The notes: a model not told the origin generated them from the letters alone. Shown: positions 51,282 through 61,954, numbered from the stretch's first letter. The stretch: DNA of 64,000 nucleotides from Lysobacter sp036697405 (GCF_036697405.1 NZ_JBAHWA010000010.1:73011-137010), one strand, 5' to 3'. Numbers and translations: made by a program.

Positions 51282-51323
51282 GTCGGTAGCCGGTAGTCGG
51301 TAGTCGGTAGTCGGTAGCCGGAG
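51282..51323 (+). repeat. 7-bp tandem array, six units
   Basis: Units GTCGGTA and GCCGGTA/GCCGGAG alternate directly after the stop codon of the NTF2-like gene. Period 7 is not a multiple of three. Confidence 0.85.
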
Positions 51324-51326
51324 ATT

Positions 51327-51401
51327 CGATCGCGGCTTACGCCGCTCCCACAGAAGGCGGTACGTCGTCGCTCTCTGTGGGAGCGGCGTAAGCCGCGATC
51401 G
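51327..51401. repeat. REP-like element: perfect 28-bp inverted repeat
   Basis: Arms 51327-51354 and 51374-51401 are exact reverse complements around a 19-base loop. The core GTGGGAGCGGCGTAAGCC is the REP-type motif known from Pseudomonas and xanthomonads. A second pair of partial copies is at 61804-61954. Confidence 0.85.
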
Positions 51402-51430
51402 CGCTGCCAGGGCCGCAACGCGGCCCAAAG

Positions 51431-51458
51431 AAAAAGCCCCGCATCGGCGGGGCTTTTT
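51431..51458. terminator. Bidirectional intrinsic terminator
   Basis: A perfect 12-bp stem AAAAAGCCCCGC/GCGGGGCTTTTT with loop ATCG gives a T5 tail on both strands. It can end both rpoD (minus) and the NTF2-like gene (plus). Confidence 0.93.
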
Positions 51459-51480
51459 CGTATTGCGACAGCGGCGGGCT

Positions 51481-53334
<1,854 letters not shown>

Positions 53335-53406
53335 GGGCTGCGCCACCCGCGCTTGTAGGTCTAGGGAACGTTCCAGTATAGCAGGCCGGGCCGGCTAGGG
53401 CCCGAT

Positions 53407-53847
53407 CTAGGACCGGAGGAGGAAGGTGACCGGGCCGTCGTTGACCAGGCTGATCACCATATGGGCACCGAAGCGCCCGGTTTCCACCCCCCCGGCGTGA
53501 CGCGTCCGGCAGGTCGCGACCAGCCGGTTGAATATCGGTTCAGCCAGCTCCGGCGCGGCCGCGGTGCTGAAGCCCGGGCGCATGCCGCTGCGGGTGTCGG
53601 CGGCCAGGGTGAACTGGCTGACCAGGAGCAGGCCGCCGCCGGTGTCGCCCAGGCCCAGATTCATGCGCCCGGCCGGGTCGGCGAACACCCGGTAACCGAG
53701 CAGGCGCTCGGCCATGCGCGCGATTTGTGCCTCGCCGTCGCCGGGTTCGACCCCGACCAGGGCCAGCAGGCCGGGGCCGATCGCCCCGACGGTCTCGCCG
53801 TCTACGGTTACGGCCGCCTGGGTCACGCGCTGGATCAGACTGAGCAC
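53407..53847 (-). CDS. dtd: D-aminoacyl-tRNA deacylase
   Basis: 146 residues from GTG 53847, matching the family length of about 145. The start fits the conserved (M)LSLIQRVTQAAVTVDGETVGAIGPGLLALVGVE. The active-site motifs are LLLVSQFTLAAD (SQFTL) and the C-terminal NDGPVTFLL, a variant of NxGPVT, with Asp for the usual Ser/Thr neighbour. The enzyme frees tRNA from wrongly attached D-amino acids and glycine. The longer ATG-started form would add 23 unlikely residues. It is divergent from the acyltransferase gene. Confidence 0.95.
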   Translation of the reverse strand: MLSLIQRVTQAAVTVDGETVGAIGPGLLALVGVEPGDGEAQIARMAERLLGYRVFADPAGRMNLGLGDTGGGLLLVSQFTLAADTRSGMRPGFSTAAAPELAEPIFNRLVATCRTRHAGGVETGRFGAHMVISLVNDGPVTFLLRS

Positions 53848-53950
53848 GGCGGCGGGGTCCTGCGAGACGGGCCGCACAGTGTCGCCCGGCCCGTCGCATC
53901 CGGCCAGCCCGCGCACCGGGCCGCCCGTCCGCGCCGGCTAGACTGATGCG

Positions 53951-54868
53951 ATGACCCGTTTCGTCGCCCGCCTGCTGTACCTGCTCGCCTCCGCGCTCGC
54001 GCGCCTGCCCTGGTCCTGGCTGCTCGGCCTGGGCGACCTGGTCGCCGCGGCCTGGCGCTGGCGCAACGGGCGCGAGAGCCGGGTGACCCGGGTCAACCTG
54101 GAGCTGGCCTACCCCGGGCTGCTGCCCGCCGAGCGCGAGCAGTGGCACCGGGCGATCCTGCGCACCACCGGCCGCCAGATCCTGGAGACCCTGCGCCTGT
54201 GGACCCGGCCGCACCAGGAGAACCTGGCCCTGCTGCGCGAGACCCACGGCACCGAACTGTTCGACGCGGCGATCGCGGCCGGGCGCGGGGTGATCGTGGC
54301 CGCGCCGCATTACGGCAACTGGGAGCTGCTGAACCAGTGGCTGGCCTCGCGCACGCCGCTGGCGATCCTGTACCGGCCGCCGGAGTCGAAGATCGGCGAG
54401 GCCTTCCTCAACCTGGTGCGCGCCGATGCGCCCGACCGGGTCACCCAGATCCGCGCCGAGGGCCCGGCGGTGCGCCAGCTGTGGAAGCTGCTCAACGCCG
54501 GCGGCGTGACCGGGATCCTGCCCGACCAGCAGCCCAAGGCCGGCGACGGCGAGTTCGCGCCGTTCTTCGGCGTGCCGGCGCTGACCATGACCCTGCTGGG
54601 ACGCCTCGCCGGCCGCACCGGCGCGACCGTGCTGTTCGCGTACTGCGAACGCATCGACACCCACGACGGCGCGCCGGGCTTCGCCCTGCGCATCGAGCCG
54701 GCGCCGGCGCAGATCGGCGACGAGGATCTGGCCGTCGCCACCGCCGCGCTCAACGCCGCGGTGGAACGCATCGCGCGGCGCGATCCGGCTCAATACCAGT
54801 GGACCTACAAACGCTATACGCTGCGACCGCCGGGCTCGGGCGAGGAAAACCCGTACTGGAATCGCTGA
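53951..54868 (+). CDS. Lipid A acyltransferase, LpxL/HtrB type
   Basis: 305 residues. An N-terminal membrane helix (LLYLLASALARLPWSWLLGLGDLVAAAW) anchors it to the inner membrane. The HX4E acyltransferase motif is H120-YGNW-E125 in VIVAAPHYGNWELLNQWL. TGILPDQQPKAGDGEFAPFFG and LLGRLAGRTGATVLFAYCER are the substrate-site segments. It adds a secondary (lauroyl-type) acyl chain to Kdo-lipid A. YQWTYKRYTLRPPG is the conserved C-terminus. LpxL versus LpxM/LpxP cannot be decided. Downstream after 73 bases comes the Sel1-repeat gene. Confidence 0.93.
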   Translation: MTRFVARLLYLLASALARLPWSWLLGLGDLVAAAWRWRNGRESRVTRVNLELAYPGLLPAEREQWHRAILRTTGRQILETLRLWTRPHQENLALLRETHGTELFDAAIAAGRGVIVAAPHYGNWELLNQWLASRTPLAILYRPPESKIGEAFLNLVRADAPDRVTQIRAEGPAVRQLWKLLNAGGVTGILPDQQPKAGDGEFAPFFGVPALTMTLLGRLAGRTGATVLFAYCERIDTHDGAPGFALRIEPAPAQIGDEDLAVATAALNAAVERIARRDPAQYQWTYKRYTLRPPGSGEENPYWNR

Positions 54869-54941
54869 ACGGCGCAGACGCCGCGGCCTGCGCGCGCAGG
54901 CCGCTGCGCGTCGATCGACGTATTACTCAAGGGGATGATGG

Positions 54942-56384
54942 ATGCGCTGTTGGATGCTGTGTTTCGCGCTGCTCGCCGCTCCGGCGGCGGCGGCCGACGA
55001 ACTGACCGAAATGAACGCCGTGAGCCAGGCCTGGGACCGCTACGCGCAGCTGAGCAGCCGCGACGATCCGGCCAGCGCCGCCCTGGTGGCGCCGTCCAGC
55101 CTGGACTACTACCTGTTCCTGCGCGATGCGGCGCGCGCCGCTTCCGCCGACCAGATGCGGCGCATCCCGCTCAGCGACCGGGTGGTGGTGTATGCGCTGC
55201 GCGCCGCGCAGACCGACGCCCAGCTGGCCGCGCTCGACGGCGACGGCCTGGCGCGGCTGTGCCTGAGCCGCGGCTGGTGCGGCGTGGCCGCGCCGGACGA
55301 AGGCGAGCCGCTGCCGACCCTGAGCCACGTCACCCTGATCGGCAGCGACCGCGCGATCGGCGAGCTCGGCCCGCCGACCGGCACCAACTTCCAGTTCGGT
55401 CCGGAATTCGTGCGCACCGATAGCGGCTGGAAGGTGATGACCGAATCCCTGGTCAACGACGAGTCGGTGCAGGTGCGGCAGTACGCGCAGCAGGCGGGCA
55501 TGAGCGAAGCCGACATGGCGCAGTCGATCCTGATCGAGCTGCTCGGCGACGGGGTCGAGACGCCGCCGATCGCGAGCCTGGAGCAGCCCCTGCACGACGA
55601 CGCCGCGCTGCGCACCCGCCTCAACGAGCGTTGGCCCAAGTACCTGGCGACCTACAAGACCCGCTTGGCGGCGTTGGAGCGCAAGGCCGACGACGGCGAT
55701 TCGCTGGCGCAGTTGGGGCTGGGCGCGATGCTCTACTCCGGCCAGCCCGCGGACTGGGTCGTGCAGGACAAGGCGCGCGGCAGGAAGCTGCTGGAGCAAT
55801 CCAGCGAGGCCGGCAACGCGACGGCCGCGTTCGCGGTCCTCAGCACGCTGCTGGACACCTCGGACCTACCCAAGGGCAAGCCGATCCCGCCCGAACGCCT
55901 GGTCCAGGCCCTGCCGCACCTGCGGCGCGCGGCCGAAAGCGGGCAGCCGGCGGCGATGAGCATGCTGTCGAACCTGTATTTCAACGGCGCGGCGGGCCTG
56001 AAACGCGACTGCCGCCAGGCCGACGAGTGGATCGCCCGCGCCGAGGACGCCGGCGGCAAGAACGCGCGCAACGACCGCGCCTGGAATCTGGCGGTGTGCC
56101 CGATCCCGGAGCAGCGCGATCCGGCGCGAGCGCTCGTGCTGGCCCAGCGCATGATCGAGGACGCCGGCAATCTGTCCGGCGCCGAGCTCGATACCGTCGC
56201 CGCCGTCTATGCGGCCAACGGCAAGTTCGACGAGGCGGTGGACTTCCAGAAGCGCGCGATCGCCAAGTTCGGCGACACCGGCGCGGCGCACACCCAGCAA
56301 CGCGCGCGTGCGCGCCTGAAGGCCTACAGCGCCCGCCGCGACTGGGTCCAGGATTACAACGCCATGGAACTCCCGATCGAATGA
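54942..56384 (+). CDS. Exported Sel1/TPR-like repeat protein
   Basis: 480 residues with a short signal peptide (MRCWMLCFALLAAPAAAA). The N-terminal half is unique. The C-terminal half has Sel1-like helical pairs: AQLGLGAMLYSGQPADWVVQDKARGRKLLEQSSEAGNATAAFAVL, LRRAAESGQPAAMSMLSNLYFNGAAGLKRDCRQADEWIARAEDAGG and VYAANGKFDEAVDFQKRAIAKF. Such repeats mediate protein contacts in the periplasm. An AAGGGG site precedes the ATG. Its stop overlaps the start of the first PH-domain gene (ATGA). Confidence 0.85.
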   Translation: MRCWMLCFALLAAPAAAADELTEMNAVSQAWDRYAQLSSRDDPASAALVAPSSLDYYLFLRDAARAASADQMRRIPLSDRVVVYALRAAQTDAQLAALDGDGLARLCLSRGWCGVAAPDEGEPLPTLSHVTLIGSDRAIGELGPPTGTNFQFGPEFVRTDSGWKVMTESLVNDESVQVRQYAQQAGMSEADMAQSILIELLGDGVETPPIASLEQPLHDDAALRTRLNERWPKYLATYKTRLAALERKADDGDSLAQLGLGAMLYSGQPADWVVQDKARGRKLLEQSSEAGNATAAFAVLSTLLDTSDLPKGKPIPPERLVQALPHLRRAAESGQPAAMSMLSNLYFNGAAGLKRDCRQADEWIARAEDAGGKNARNDRAWNLAVCPIPEQRDPARALVLAQRMIEDAGNLSGAELDTVAAVYAANGKFDEAVDFQKRAIAKFGDTGAAHTQQRARARLKAYSARRDWVQDYNAMELPIE

Positions 56385-56911
56385 GCGCGCTGCCGCCCGA
56401 GCCCGCAAGCGCCGCCGATCCGGACGCCCGGCCCGCCGCGCAGGTCGCCTGGCAGGCGCTGCCGCCGCGCGCGCGGCCGCTGTTCGTGCTCGACACCTCG
56501 ATCTCGCTGGGCGTGCTGTTCGGCGTGGTCGGGGTGGTGTCGGGCACGCTGGGCCTGGGCGTGGCCGCCGGCATCGCCGCCGGCGCGACCGGCGCGCTGC
56601 TGGGCATCGCGACCGGGATCTGGATCGGCACCAAGCAGTTCAACCATTGCTACTGGCGCCTGGACGAGCACGGCCTGGCGGTGCGCCGCGGCCGTCTGTG
56701 GCAGCGCGAGACGCGGGTGCCGATCACGCGCGTGCAGCACCTGGACCTCAAGCACGGCCCCTGGCAGCGCCGGCGCCGGCTGGCGACCCTAGTGGTGCAC
56801 ACCGCCGGCACCCGCCACAGCTCGGTCAACGTGCCCCACCTGGACGCCGAGGACGCGCAGCGCCTGCGCGATCGCCTGGGCCGGCAGATCGATCTCGATG
56901 ACGACGCCTGA
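56381..56911 (+). CDS. bPH2-domain membrane protein (YdbS-like)
   Basis: 176 residues. Two membrane helices (about residues 43-60 and 64-82) are followed by a bacterial PH-like domain: YWRLDEHGLAVRRGRLWQRETRVPITRVQHLDLKHGPWQRRRRLATLVVHTAG. This is the DUF304/bPH_2 pattern. Pairs of a short (YdbS) and a long (YdbT) protein occur together in many bacteria and are thought to act in membrane stress or anchoring. It overlaps the next gene by 14 bases. Confidence 0.88.
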   Translation: MSALPPEPASAADPDARPAAQVAWQALPPRARPLFVLDTSISLGVLFGVVGVVSGTLGLGVAAGIAAGATGALLGIATGIWIGTKQFNHCYWRLDEHGLAVRRGRLWQRETRVPITRVQHLDLKHGPWQRRRRLATLVVHTAGTRHSSVNVPHLDAEDAQRLRDRLGRQIDLDDDA

Positions 56912-58442
56912 TCCGATCGCGGGCGAAGCCGAAGCGCCGCGCCCGGAACCGACCGCGGCCGAGGCCGCGAGCGCCGAACGCCGCCTGCACCCGATGTCGT
57001 GGCTGTTCGTGCTGCTGGCGCAGTTGCGCCAGTTCATCGTGCCGCTGATCGCGCTGCTGGTGTTCGGGCGCGGCGATCGCAACGAACTGTGGTCGCTGCT
57101 CGCGGTCGGCGTGCTGGTGGTGCTGTCGCTGTGGCAGTACTTCACCTACCGCTACGGGGCCACCGGCGACAGCCTGGTGGTGCGCAGCGGCCTGTTCGAG
57201 CGCAGCCTGCGGGTGATCCCGTTCGCGCGCATCCACAACGTCGCGCTGCGCCAGTCGGCGCTGCACCGGGTGTTCGGGGTGGCCGAGGTGCGCCTGGAAT
57301 CGGCCGGCGGCAACAAGCCCGAAGCCGAGATGCGCGTGCTCAAGCTGTCCGACGCGCTGGCGCTGGAAGCGCTGGTGCGCCGCCGCGGCGCGGCCGCGGG
57401 CGCGAGCCTGGCCGCCGACGACAGCGCAGCGCCGCCGCTGCTGACGATGCCGCTGGGCGAAGTGTTGCGCCTGGGCCTGATCAACAACCGCGGTATGTTC
57501 GTGGTCGGCGCCGGTATCGCCGGTTTCATGCCCTACAGCCGCGATCTGCTGCCGGAAGGCATGGGCGGCCAGATCCGGCAACTGGTGCTGTCCCTGTTCG
57601 GCTGGACCAGCGAACACCATTTCGGCGCGCTGCAGTACCTGCTGGCGGCCCTGGTGCTGCTGGGGCTGTTCGTGGGCCTGGTGCGGCTGCTGTCGATGCT
57701 GCTGGCGCTGCTGCAGTACTACGGCTTCCGCCTCAGCGAGCACGGCCGCCGCCTGACCGTCGAGCGCGGCCTGCTGGCGCGCTGGCGCACCAGCGCCTCG
57801 CGCCGCCGGATCCAGGCCTGGACCCTGCGCGAAGGCCCCGTGCACCGGCTGCTGCGCCGGCGCACGCTGGAAATCGAGACCGCGGTCGGCAACGAGCAGG
57901 AGCAGGAACGCGCCCTGCGCGAACTGGCGCCGATCGCGACGCCGGCGGTCTGCGCATCGCTGATCGAACATCTGCTGCCGAAGGCCGGATGGTCGCGCCT
58001 GGATTGGCGCTCGCTGCCGCTGGCGAGCTGGTGGCGGCTGTTCCTGCCCGGCACGCCCTGGCTGGCGGCGGTCACCGCCTTGCTGTGCTTCCGCTTCGGC
58101 GCCTGGGGCCTGCTGGCGCTGCTGTGGCTGCCGTGGGCGGTGTTCAAGGCACGCCAGCGCGCGCATCGCATGGGCTATGCGCTGGGGGCCGAAGTGGTCG
58201 CGGTGCGCGAAGGCTGGTGGAAGCGTTATTGGCGTTTCGCCGAGATCGACAAGCTGCAGGCCCTGCAGCTCAGCCGCAGCCCGATCGACCGCCGCTGCGG
58301 CACCGCCACGCTGTGGCTGGACACCGCCGGCGCGGGGGCCTTGGCGCCGCCGCTGCGGATCCGATTCCTGCCGCTGGCCGAGGCCGAGGCGCTGTACCGC
58401 GAGCTGTCGGCGACCCTGGCGGTACGCAAGCTGCATTGGTAG
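56898..58442 (+). CDS. bPH2-domain membrane protein (YdbT-like, multiple PH repeats)
   Basis: 514 residues. Three bPH_2 modules are visible: YRYGATGDSLVVRSGLFERSLRVIPFARIHNVALRQSALHRVFGVAEVRLESAGG, then YYGFRLSEHGRRLTVERGLLARWRTSASRRRIQAWTLREGP, then GYALGAEVVAVREGWWKRYWRFAEIDKLQALQLSRSPIDRR. Membrane helix pairs lie between them (about 35-80, 210-275, 375-410). It is the long partner of the YdbS-like gene in front. Function unknown; a membrane-associated scaffold is likely. A 131-bp tandem array begins 35 bases after the stop. Confidence 0.88.
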   Translation: MTTPDPIAGEAEAPRPEPTAAEAASAERRLHPMSWLFVLLAQLRQFIVPLIALLVFGRGDRNELWSLLAVGVLVVLSLWQYFTYRYGATGDSLVVRSGLFERSLRVIPFARIHNVALRQSALHRVFGVAEVRLESAGGNKPEAEMRVLKLSDALALEALVRRRGAAAGASLAADDSAAPPLLTMPLGEVLRLGLINNRGMFVVGAGIAGFMPYSRDLLPEGMGGQIRQLVLSLFGWTSEHHFGALQYLLAALVLLGLFVGLVRLLSMLLALLQYYGFRLSEHGRRLTVERGLLARWRTSASRRRIQAWTLREGPVHRLLRRRTLEIETAVGNEQEQERALRELAPIATPAVCASLIEHLLPKAGWSRLDWRSLPLASWWRLFLPGTPWLAAVTALLCFRFGAWGLLALLWLPWAVFKARQRAHRMGYALGAEVVAVREGWWKRYWRFAEIDKLQALQLSRSPIDRRCGTATLWLDTAGAGALAPPLRIRFLPLAEAEALYRELSATLAVRKLHW

Positions 58443-58476
58443 GCGGAGGGCGGCGGCGCACGTGCGGTGCGGCGAT

Positions 58477-58907
58477 GATGCGGTTCGCCTTTGGCTCACC
58501 GCATCCTACGAAGGCGGGACTCGCGGCGGGCTGTCTTTCGCAGAAGCCGCGCCGGCCGTAGGGTGCGGTGGTAACCGCACCGGCGCGGACTTGCGGGCCC
58601 TCGCGACGATGCGGTTCGCCTGCGGCTCACCGCATCCTACGAAGGCGGGACTCGCGGCGGGCCGTCTTACGCAGAAGCCGCGCCGGCCGTAGGGTGCGGT
58701 AGTAACCGCACCGGCGCGGACTTGCGGGCCTTCGCGATGATGCGGTTCGCCTGCGGCTCACCGCATCCTACGAAGGCGGGACTCGCGGCGGGCTGTCTTA
58801 CGCAGAAGCCGCGCCGGCCGTAGGGTGCGGTGGTAACCGCACCGGCGCGGACTTGCGGGCCCTCGCGATGATGCGGTTCGCCTGCGGCTCACCTCATCCT
58901 ACGAAGG
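58477..58907. repeat. 131-bp tandem array, three units plus a partial fourth
   Basis: The landmark GATGCGGTTCGCCT recurs at 58477, 58608, 58739 and 58870, exactly 131 bases apart. Each unit has an internal palindrome (GATGCGG…CCGCATC) and a second one (GGTGCGG…CCGCACC). Units differ at only a few bases. A lone partial copy is at 61762-61795. It fills the space between two convergent genes. Confidence 0.92.
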
Positions 58908-58941
58908 CCAAAGGCAGGTGGCTGCCGCTCCTACGTCCGGC

Positions 58942-59994
58942 TCAGCCGCGGCCCCAATAGCCCAGCTCGCGGCGGATCTGCAGCGCGCGCAGGCGCGCCG
59001 AGAACGGCTTGGCGCGCAGGCGGCCCAGGCGGCCGGCGAGCAGGTCCTCGGTGGCCGCGATCACCCGCTCGGACGAGCGCCCGTCGCGGTAGGGATGGAT
59101 CGCGTCGGCGTAGGCGTCCAGCGAGGCCTGCAGCTCCGGGCCGGGGGTGAAGGCCTGTTCCAGCATCGCCGGCAGTTCGGCCGGCTCGTGGAAATCGATC
59201 ATGTGCGCTTTCGGCGCGCGGTTGCGGAAGGTCACCACCGGCTTGCGCTGGACCACGAACTCCGAGACCACCGAGGTGGTGTCGGCCACCAGCACGTCGG
59301 CCGCGCGCTGGGCCGCGATCAACTGCTCGGTCTCGACGAAATCGGCGTTGGGGCCGGCCAGCTTGCGATAGCGCTCGAACAGCTCCGGCGGGCATTTGGG
59401 GTGCAGGGTCAGCAGCCAGTAGCGGTCGCCGCGGCGGACTTCCTGGGCGATCGCCTCGTACAGGTGCGGGGCCGCGCTCAGGCGTTCGGTGAAGGTCGAG
59501 GCGAACAGCACCACCGGGCGCCGCCCGGCGCGCCGGCGCAGGCGCGCGGCGCTGCCATCGTCGTCGCGGAACAGCGGGTCCAGCTTGGGCCAACCGGTCT
59601 CGACCACGGCGAAGTGGCCGGCCTCGGCGGCCAGCGAACGGAACGGCGCGGTGGTGGCCGGGCCCTGGGTGCAGTACAGATCGAACAGGCCGCGCACGCG
59701 GAAATGGCCGCGCGCGTCCTCGCGCTTCTCGACGTTGAAGCCGTGGAACAGCTGGACCTTGGCCCCGCTCACGAAGGGCGGCACCCAATTGGCGGCGCTG
59801 AACACCGCCCGCGGTTTCAGCGCCACGGCCTCGTGCAGGCCGATGCTGCGCACCGGTGCGGCCAACTTGGCCCCGGCGGCGCCGTCGACGAACCAGGCAT
59901 GCGCCGCGTGCCCCTGCGCTTGCAGCGCATCGGCCAGCGGTTGCAGGATGGGCAGCGCATAACGCTCGCTCGCGAACAACAGGTAATCCGCCAT
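58942..59994 (-). CDS. CDP-glycerol glycerophosphotransferase-family protein
   Basis: 350 residues from ATG 59994. ADYLLFASERYALPILQPLADALQAQGH starts a Rossmann-like first half. The second half, DRYWLLTLHPKCPPELFERYRKLAGPNADFVETEQLIAAQRAADVLVADTTSVVSEFVVQRKPVVTFRNRAP, is the glyphos_transf nucleotide-binding and catalytic region (DTTSVVSE). In Gram-negatives such proteins often modify LPS core or other surface glycans. It is divergent from the GT2 gene with only 25 bases between start codons. A longer upstream ATG form (60108) would overlap that gene. Confidence 0.85.
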   Translation of the reverse strand: MADYLLFASERYALPILQPLADALQAQGHAAHAWFVDGAAGAKLAAPVRSIGLHEAVALKPRAVFSAANWVPPFVSGAKVQLFHGFNVEKREDARGHFRVRGLFDLYCTQGPATTAPFRSLAAEAGHFAVVETGWPKLDPLFRDDDGSAARLRRRAGRRPVVLFASTFTERLSAAPHLYEAIAQEVRRGDRYWLLTLHPKCPPELFERYRKLAGPNADFVETEQLIAAQRAADVLVADTTSVVSEFVVQRKPVVTFRNRAPKAHMIDFHEPAELPAMLEQAFTPGPELQASLDAYADAIHPYRDGRSSERVIAATEDLLAGRLGRLRAKPFSARLRALQIRRELGYWGRG

Positions 59995-60019
59995 CAACGC
60001 TTCCCGGACTGAATCGAAC

Positions 60020-60835
60020 GTGGCTGCCGCGGGCGCGCAAGCGCGCGCGGCGCAGGCATCTTGCCAGCTTTCGGCCTGCATCATCGCCTTCAACGAGGCC
60101 GATCGCATCGGCGACTGCCTGGCCTCGCTGGCGTTCTGCGACGAGGTGGTGGTGGTGGACTCCTATTCCACCGACGCCACGGTCGAGATCGCGCGCGCGG
60201 CCGGCGCGCGCGTGCTGCAGCGGCAGTTCGACGGCTTCCGCAGCCAGAAGCAGTTCGCGATCGAGCAGGCCGCACACGACTGGGTGCTGTGCCTGGACGC
60301 CGACGAACGCGTCGACGACGCCCTGCGCACGGCGATCCAGGCCGAGCAGGCCGCCGGCTTCGGCGCCGCGGCCGGCTACCGTTTCGCGCGCCTGTCGGAG
60401 TATTTCGGCAAATTCCTGCGTCACGGCAACGCCTATCCCGACCGCGTGCTGCGCCTGTTCGACCGCCGCCGCGGCGGCTGGCGCGGCCAGCGCGAGGTGC
60501 ACGAGGCCGCCAGCGTCGACGGCCCCGTGCGCACCCTGCCCGGCGATCTCATCCACTACCCCTACCGCTCGCTGGAGCAGCAGCTGGCCAAGACCCAGCG
60601 CTACGCCCGGATGATGGCCGAGCACGATTACGCGCGCGGCAAGCGCGCGACCCTGGGCAAGCTGGTGCTGGCGCCGGCCTGGCGCTTCTGGCGCGGCTAC
60701 GTGCTGCGGCTGGGCTTCCTGGACGGCTGGCACGGGCTGGTCTACGCCTATGTGCGCGCCAACTACGTGCGCCAGAAGACCATCATGCTGTGGATGTTGC
60801 AGAACGGTCAGCGCGTCACCACCTCGGAACCATGA
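60020..60835 (+). CDS. WaaE/KdtX-type GT2 glycosyltransferase (LPS core)
   Basis: 271 residues, GTG start. LSACIIAFNEADRIGDCLASLAFCDEVVVVDSYSTDATVEIA and WVLCLDADERVDDALRTAI (DxD) match the LPS core beta-1,4-glucosyltransferase group (WaaE, KdtX). RLSEYFGKFLRHGNAYPDRVLRLFDRRRGGWRGQREVHE is specific to it. It transfers a hexose to heptose I of the core. The next gene starts inside its stop codon (ATGA). Its promoter must overlap the divergent gene. Confidence 0.9.
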   Translation: MAAAGAQARAAQASCQLSACIIAFNEADRIGDCLASLAFCDEVVVVDSYSTDATVEIARAAGARVLQRQFDGFRSQKQFAIEQAAHDWVLCLDADERVDDALRTAIQAEQAAGFGAAAGYRFARLSEYFGKFLRHGNAYPDRVLRLFDRRRGGWRGQREVHEAASVDGPVRTLPGDLIHYPYRSLEQQLAKTQRYARMMAEHDYARGKRATLGKLVLAPAWRFWRGYVLRLGFLDGWHGLVYAYVRANYVRQKTIMLWMLQNGQRVTTSEP

Positions 60836-61683
60836 ACGCATCCCCTGCCCCGCGCGCGAGCGTGGTCATCACCACCTACAACTGGCCCGAGGCGCTGGAA
60901 CTGGCCCTGGGCGCGCTCGCGCGCCAGCGCCACCTGCCCTACGAGGTGGTGGTGGCCGACGACGGCTCGCGCGAGGACACGCGCGCGCGGATCGCCGCGA
61001 TCGCGCGCGATTATCCGGTGCCGCTGCGCCACAGCTGGCAGGAGGATCGCGGTTTCCGCGTCGCCCTGGCGCGCAACCGCGCCATCGCGGCGACCTCGGG
61101 CGACTACGTGCTGCTGCTGGACGGCGACATGCTCGCGCATCCGCAGTTCGTCGCCGACCACCTGCGCGCGGCGCAGCCGGGCAGCTTCGTGCAGGGCCAG
61201 CGCGTGCTCACCGACGAGGTCGGCCGCGATCGGCTGCTGTCGGGCGAGACCCGCGCCCTGGGTTTCTTCGATCGCGGTCTGACCCGGCGCCGCCACACCC
61301 TGCGCATCCCGCCGCTGGCAGCGCTGTCGCTGCGCGCCACGCGCGGCCAGAGCACGGCCGCGATCAAGACCTGCAACCAGGGCTGGTGGCGCGAGGATCT
61401 GATCGCGCTCAACGGTTTCGACGAGCGCTACGAAGGCTGGGGCCGCGAAGACAAGGACCTGGCCGTGCGCGCCTTCCACGCCGGCCTGGAGCGGCGCTCG
61501 CTGCGCTTCGCCGGCCTGGCCACGCACCTGTACCACCGCGAGCGCCACGACGACGGCGACAGCCCCAACGACGCCCTGCTGGCCGAGGCCAAGACCAGCG
61601 GGCGGGTGCGCGCGCCGGTGGGCTTGGATCGGCATGTGGCGGAATTCGCGGTGGCGCCGCTACCGGATTTGCGCAAGCAGTAG
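60832..61683 (+). CDS. GT2 glycosyltransferase (GT2 core plus galactosyltransferase-like C-terminus)
   Basis: 283 residues. SVVITTYNWPEALELALGALARQRHLPYEVVVADDGSREDT is the GT-A nucleotide-binding start, and YVLLLDGDMLAHPQFVADHL holds the DxD. KTCNQGWWREDLIALNGFDERYEGWGREDKDLAVRAFHAG is the C-terminal acceptor-binding domain seen in chondroitin-synthase-like GT2 enzymes. Coupled to the WaaE-like gene, so LPS core or related surface glycan. Sugars unknown. Confidence 0.9.
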   Translation: MNASPAPRASVVITTYNWPEALELALGALARQRHLPYEVVVADDGSREDTRARIAAIARDYPVPLRHSWQEDRGFRVALARNRAIAATSGDYVLLLDGDMLAHPQFVADHLRAAQPGSFVQGQRVLTDEVGRDRLLSGETRALGFFDRGLTRRRHTLRIPPLAALSLRATRGQSTAAIKTCNQGWWREDLIALNGFDERYEGWGREDKDLAVRAFHAGLERRSLRFAGLATHLYHRERHDDGDSPNDALLAEAKTSGRVRAPVGLDRHVAEFAVAPLPDLRKQ

Positions 61684-61761
61684 CGGGCGAACACGCCGAG
61701 CGCCGTGCTTGCCTGCATCGGGCGATGGCCGCGGCGGCGCGGGCATTGGGTTCGGCGCGAC

Positions 61762-61795
61762 GATGCGGTTCGCCTGCGGCTCACCGCATCCTACG
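61762..61795 (+). repeat. Single partial copy of the 131-bp family
   Basis: GATGCGGTTCGCCTGCGG…CCGCATCCTACG matches the palindromic part of each tandem unit at 58477-58907, without the rest of the unit. Confidence 0.8.
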
Positions 61796-61803
61796 GGTCG
61801 CCA

Positions 61804-61954
61804 TCTGTGGGAGCGGCGTAAGCCGCGATGCCGCCGGAGGCGGCGCATCGGTCCCTAAGGCAACAACCCCCGCGGCATGCAGATCCATGACACCTGTTGT
61901 TCGGGGCTTGCGTCGTTACCGATTCTCATCGCGGCTTACGCCGCTCTCCCACAG
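61804..61954. repeat. Inverted pair of REP-like motifs
   Basis: TCTGTGGGAGCGGCGTAAGC at 61804 and its reverse complement at 61928-61954 (with one extra CT) are about 98 bases apart, the same family as 51327-51401. Confidence 0.8.

Noticed and set aside
51282..51401. Possible CRISPR-like array
   Set aside because: Seven-base units without spacers plus one palindrome; no cas genes. The 131-bp array also has no spacers.
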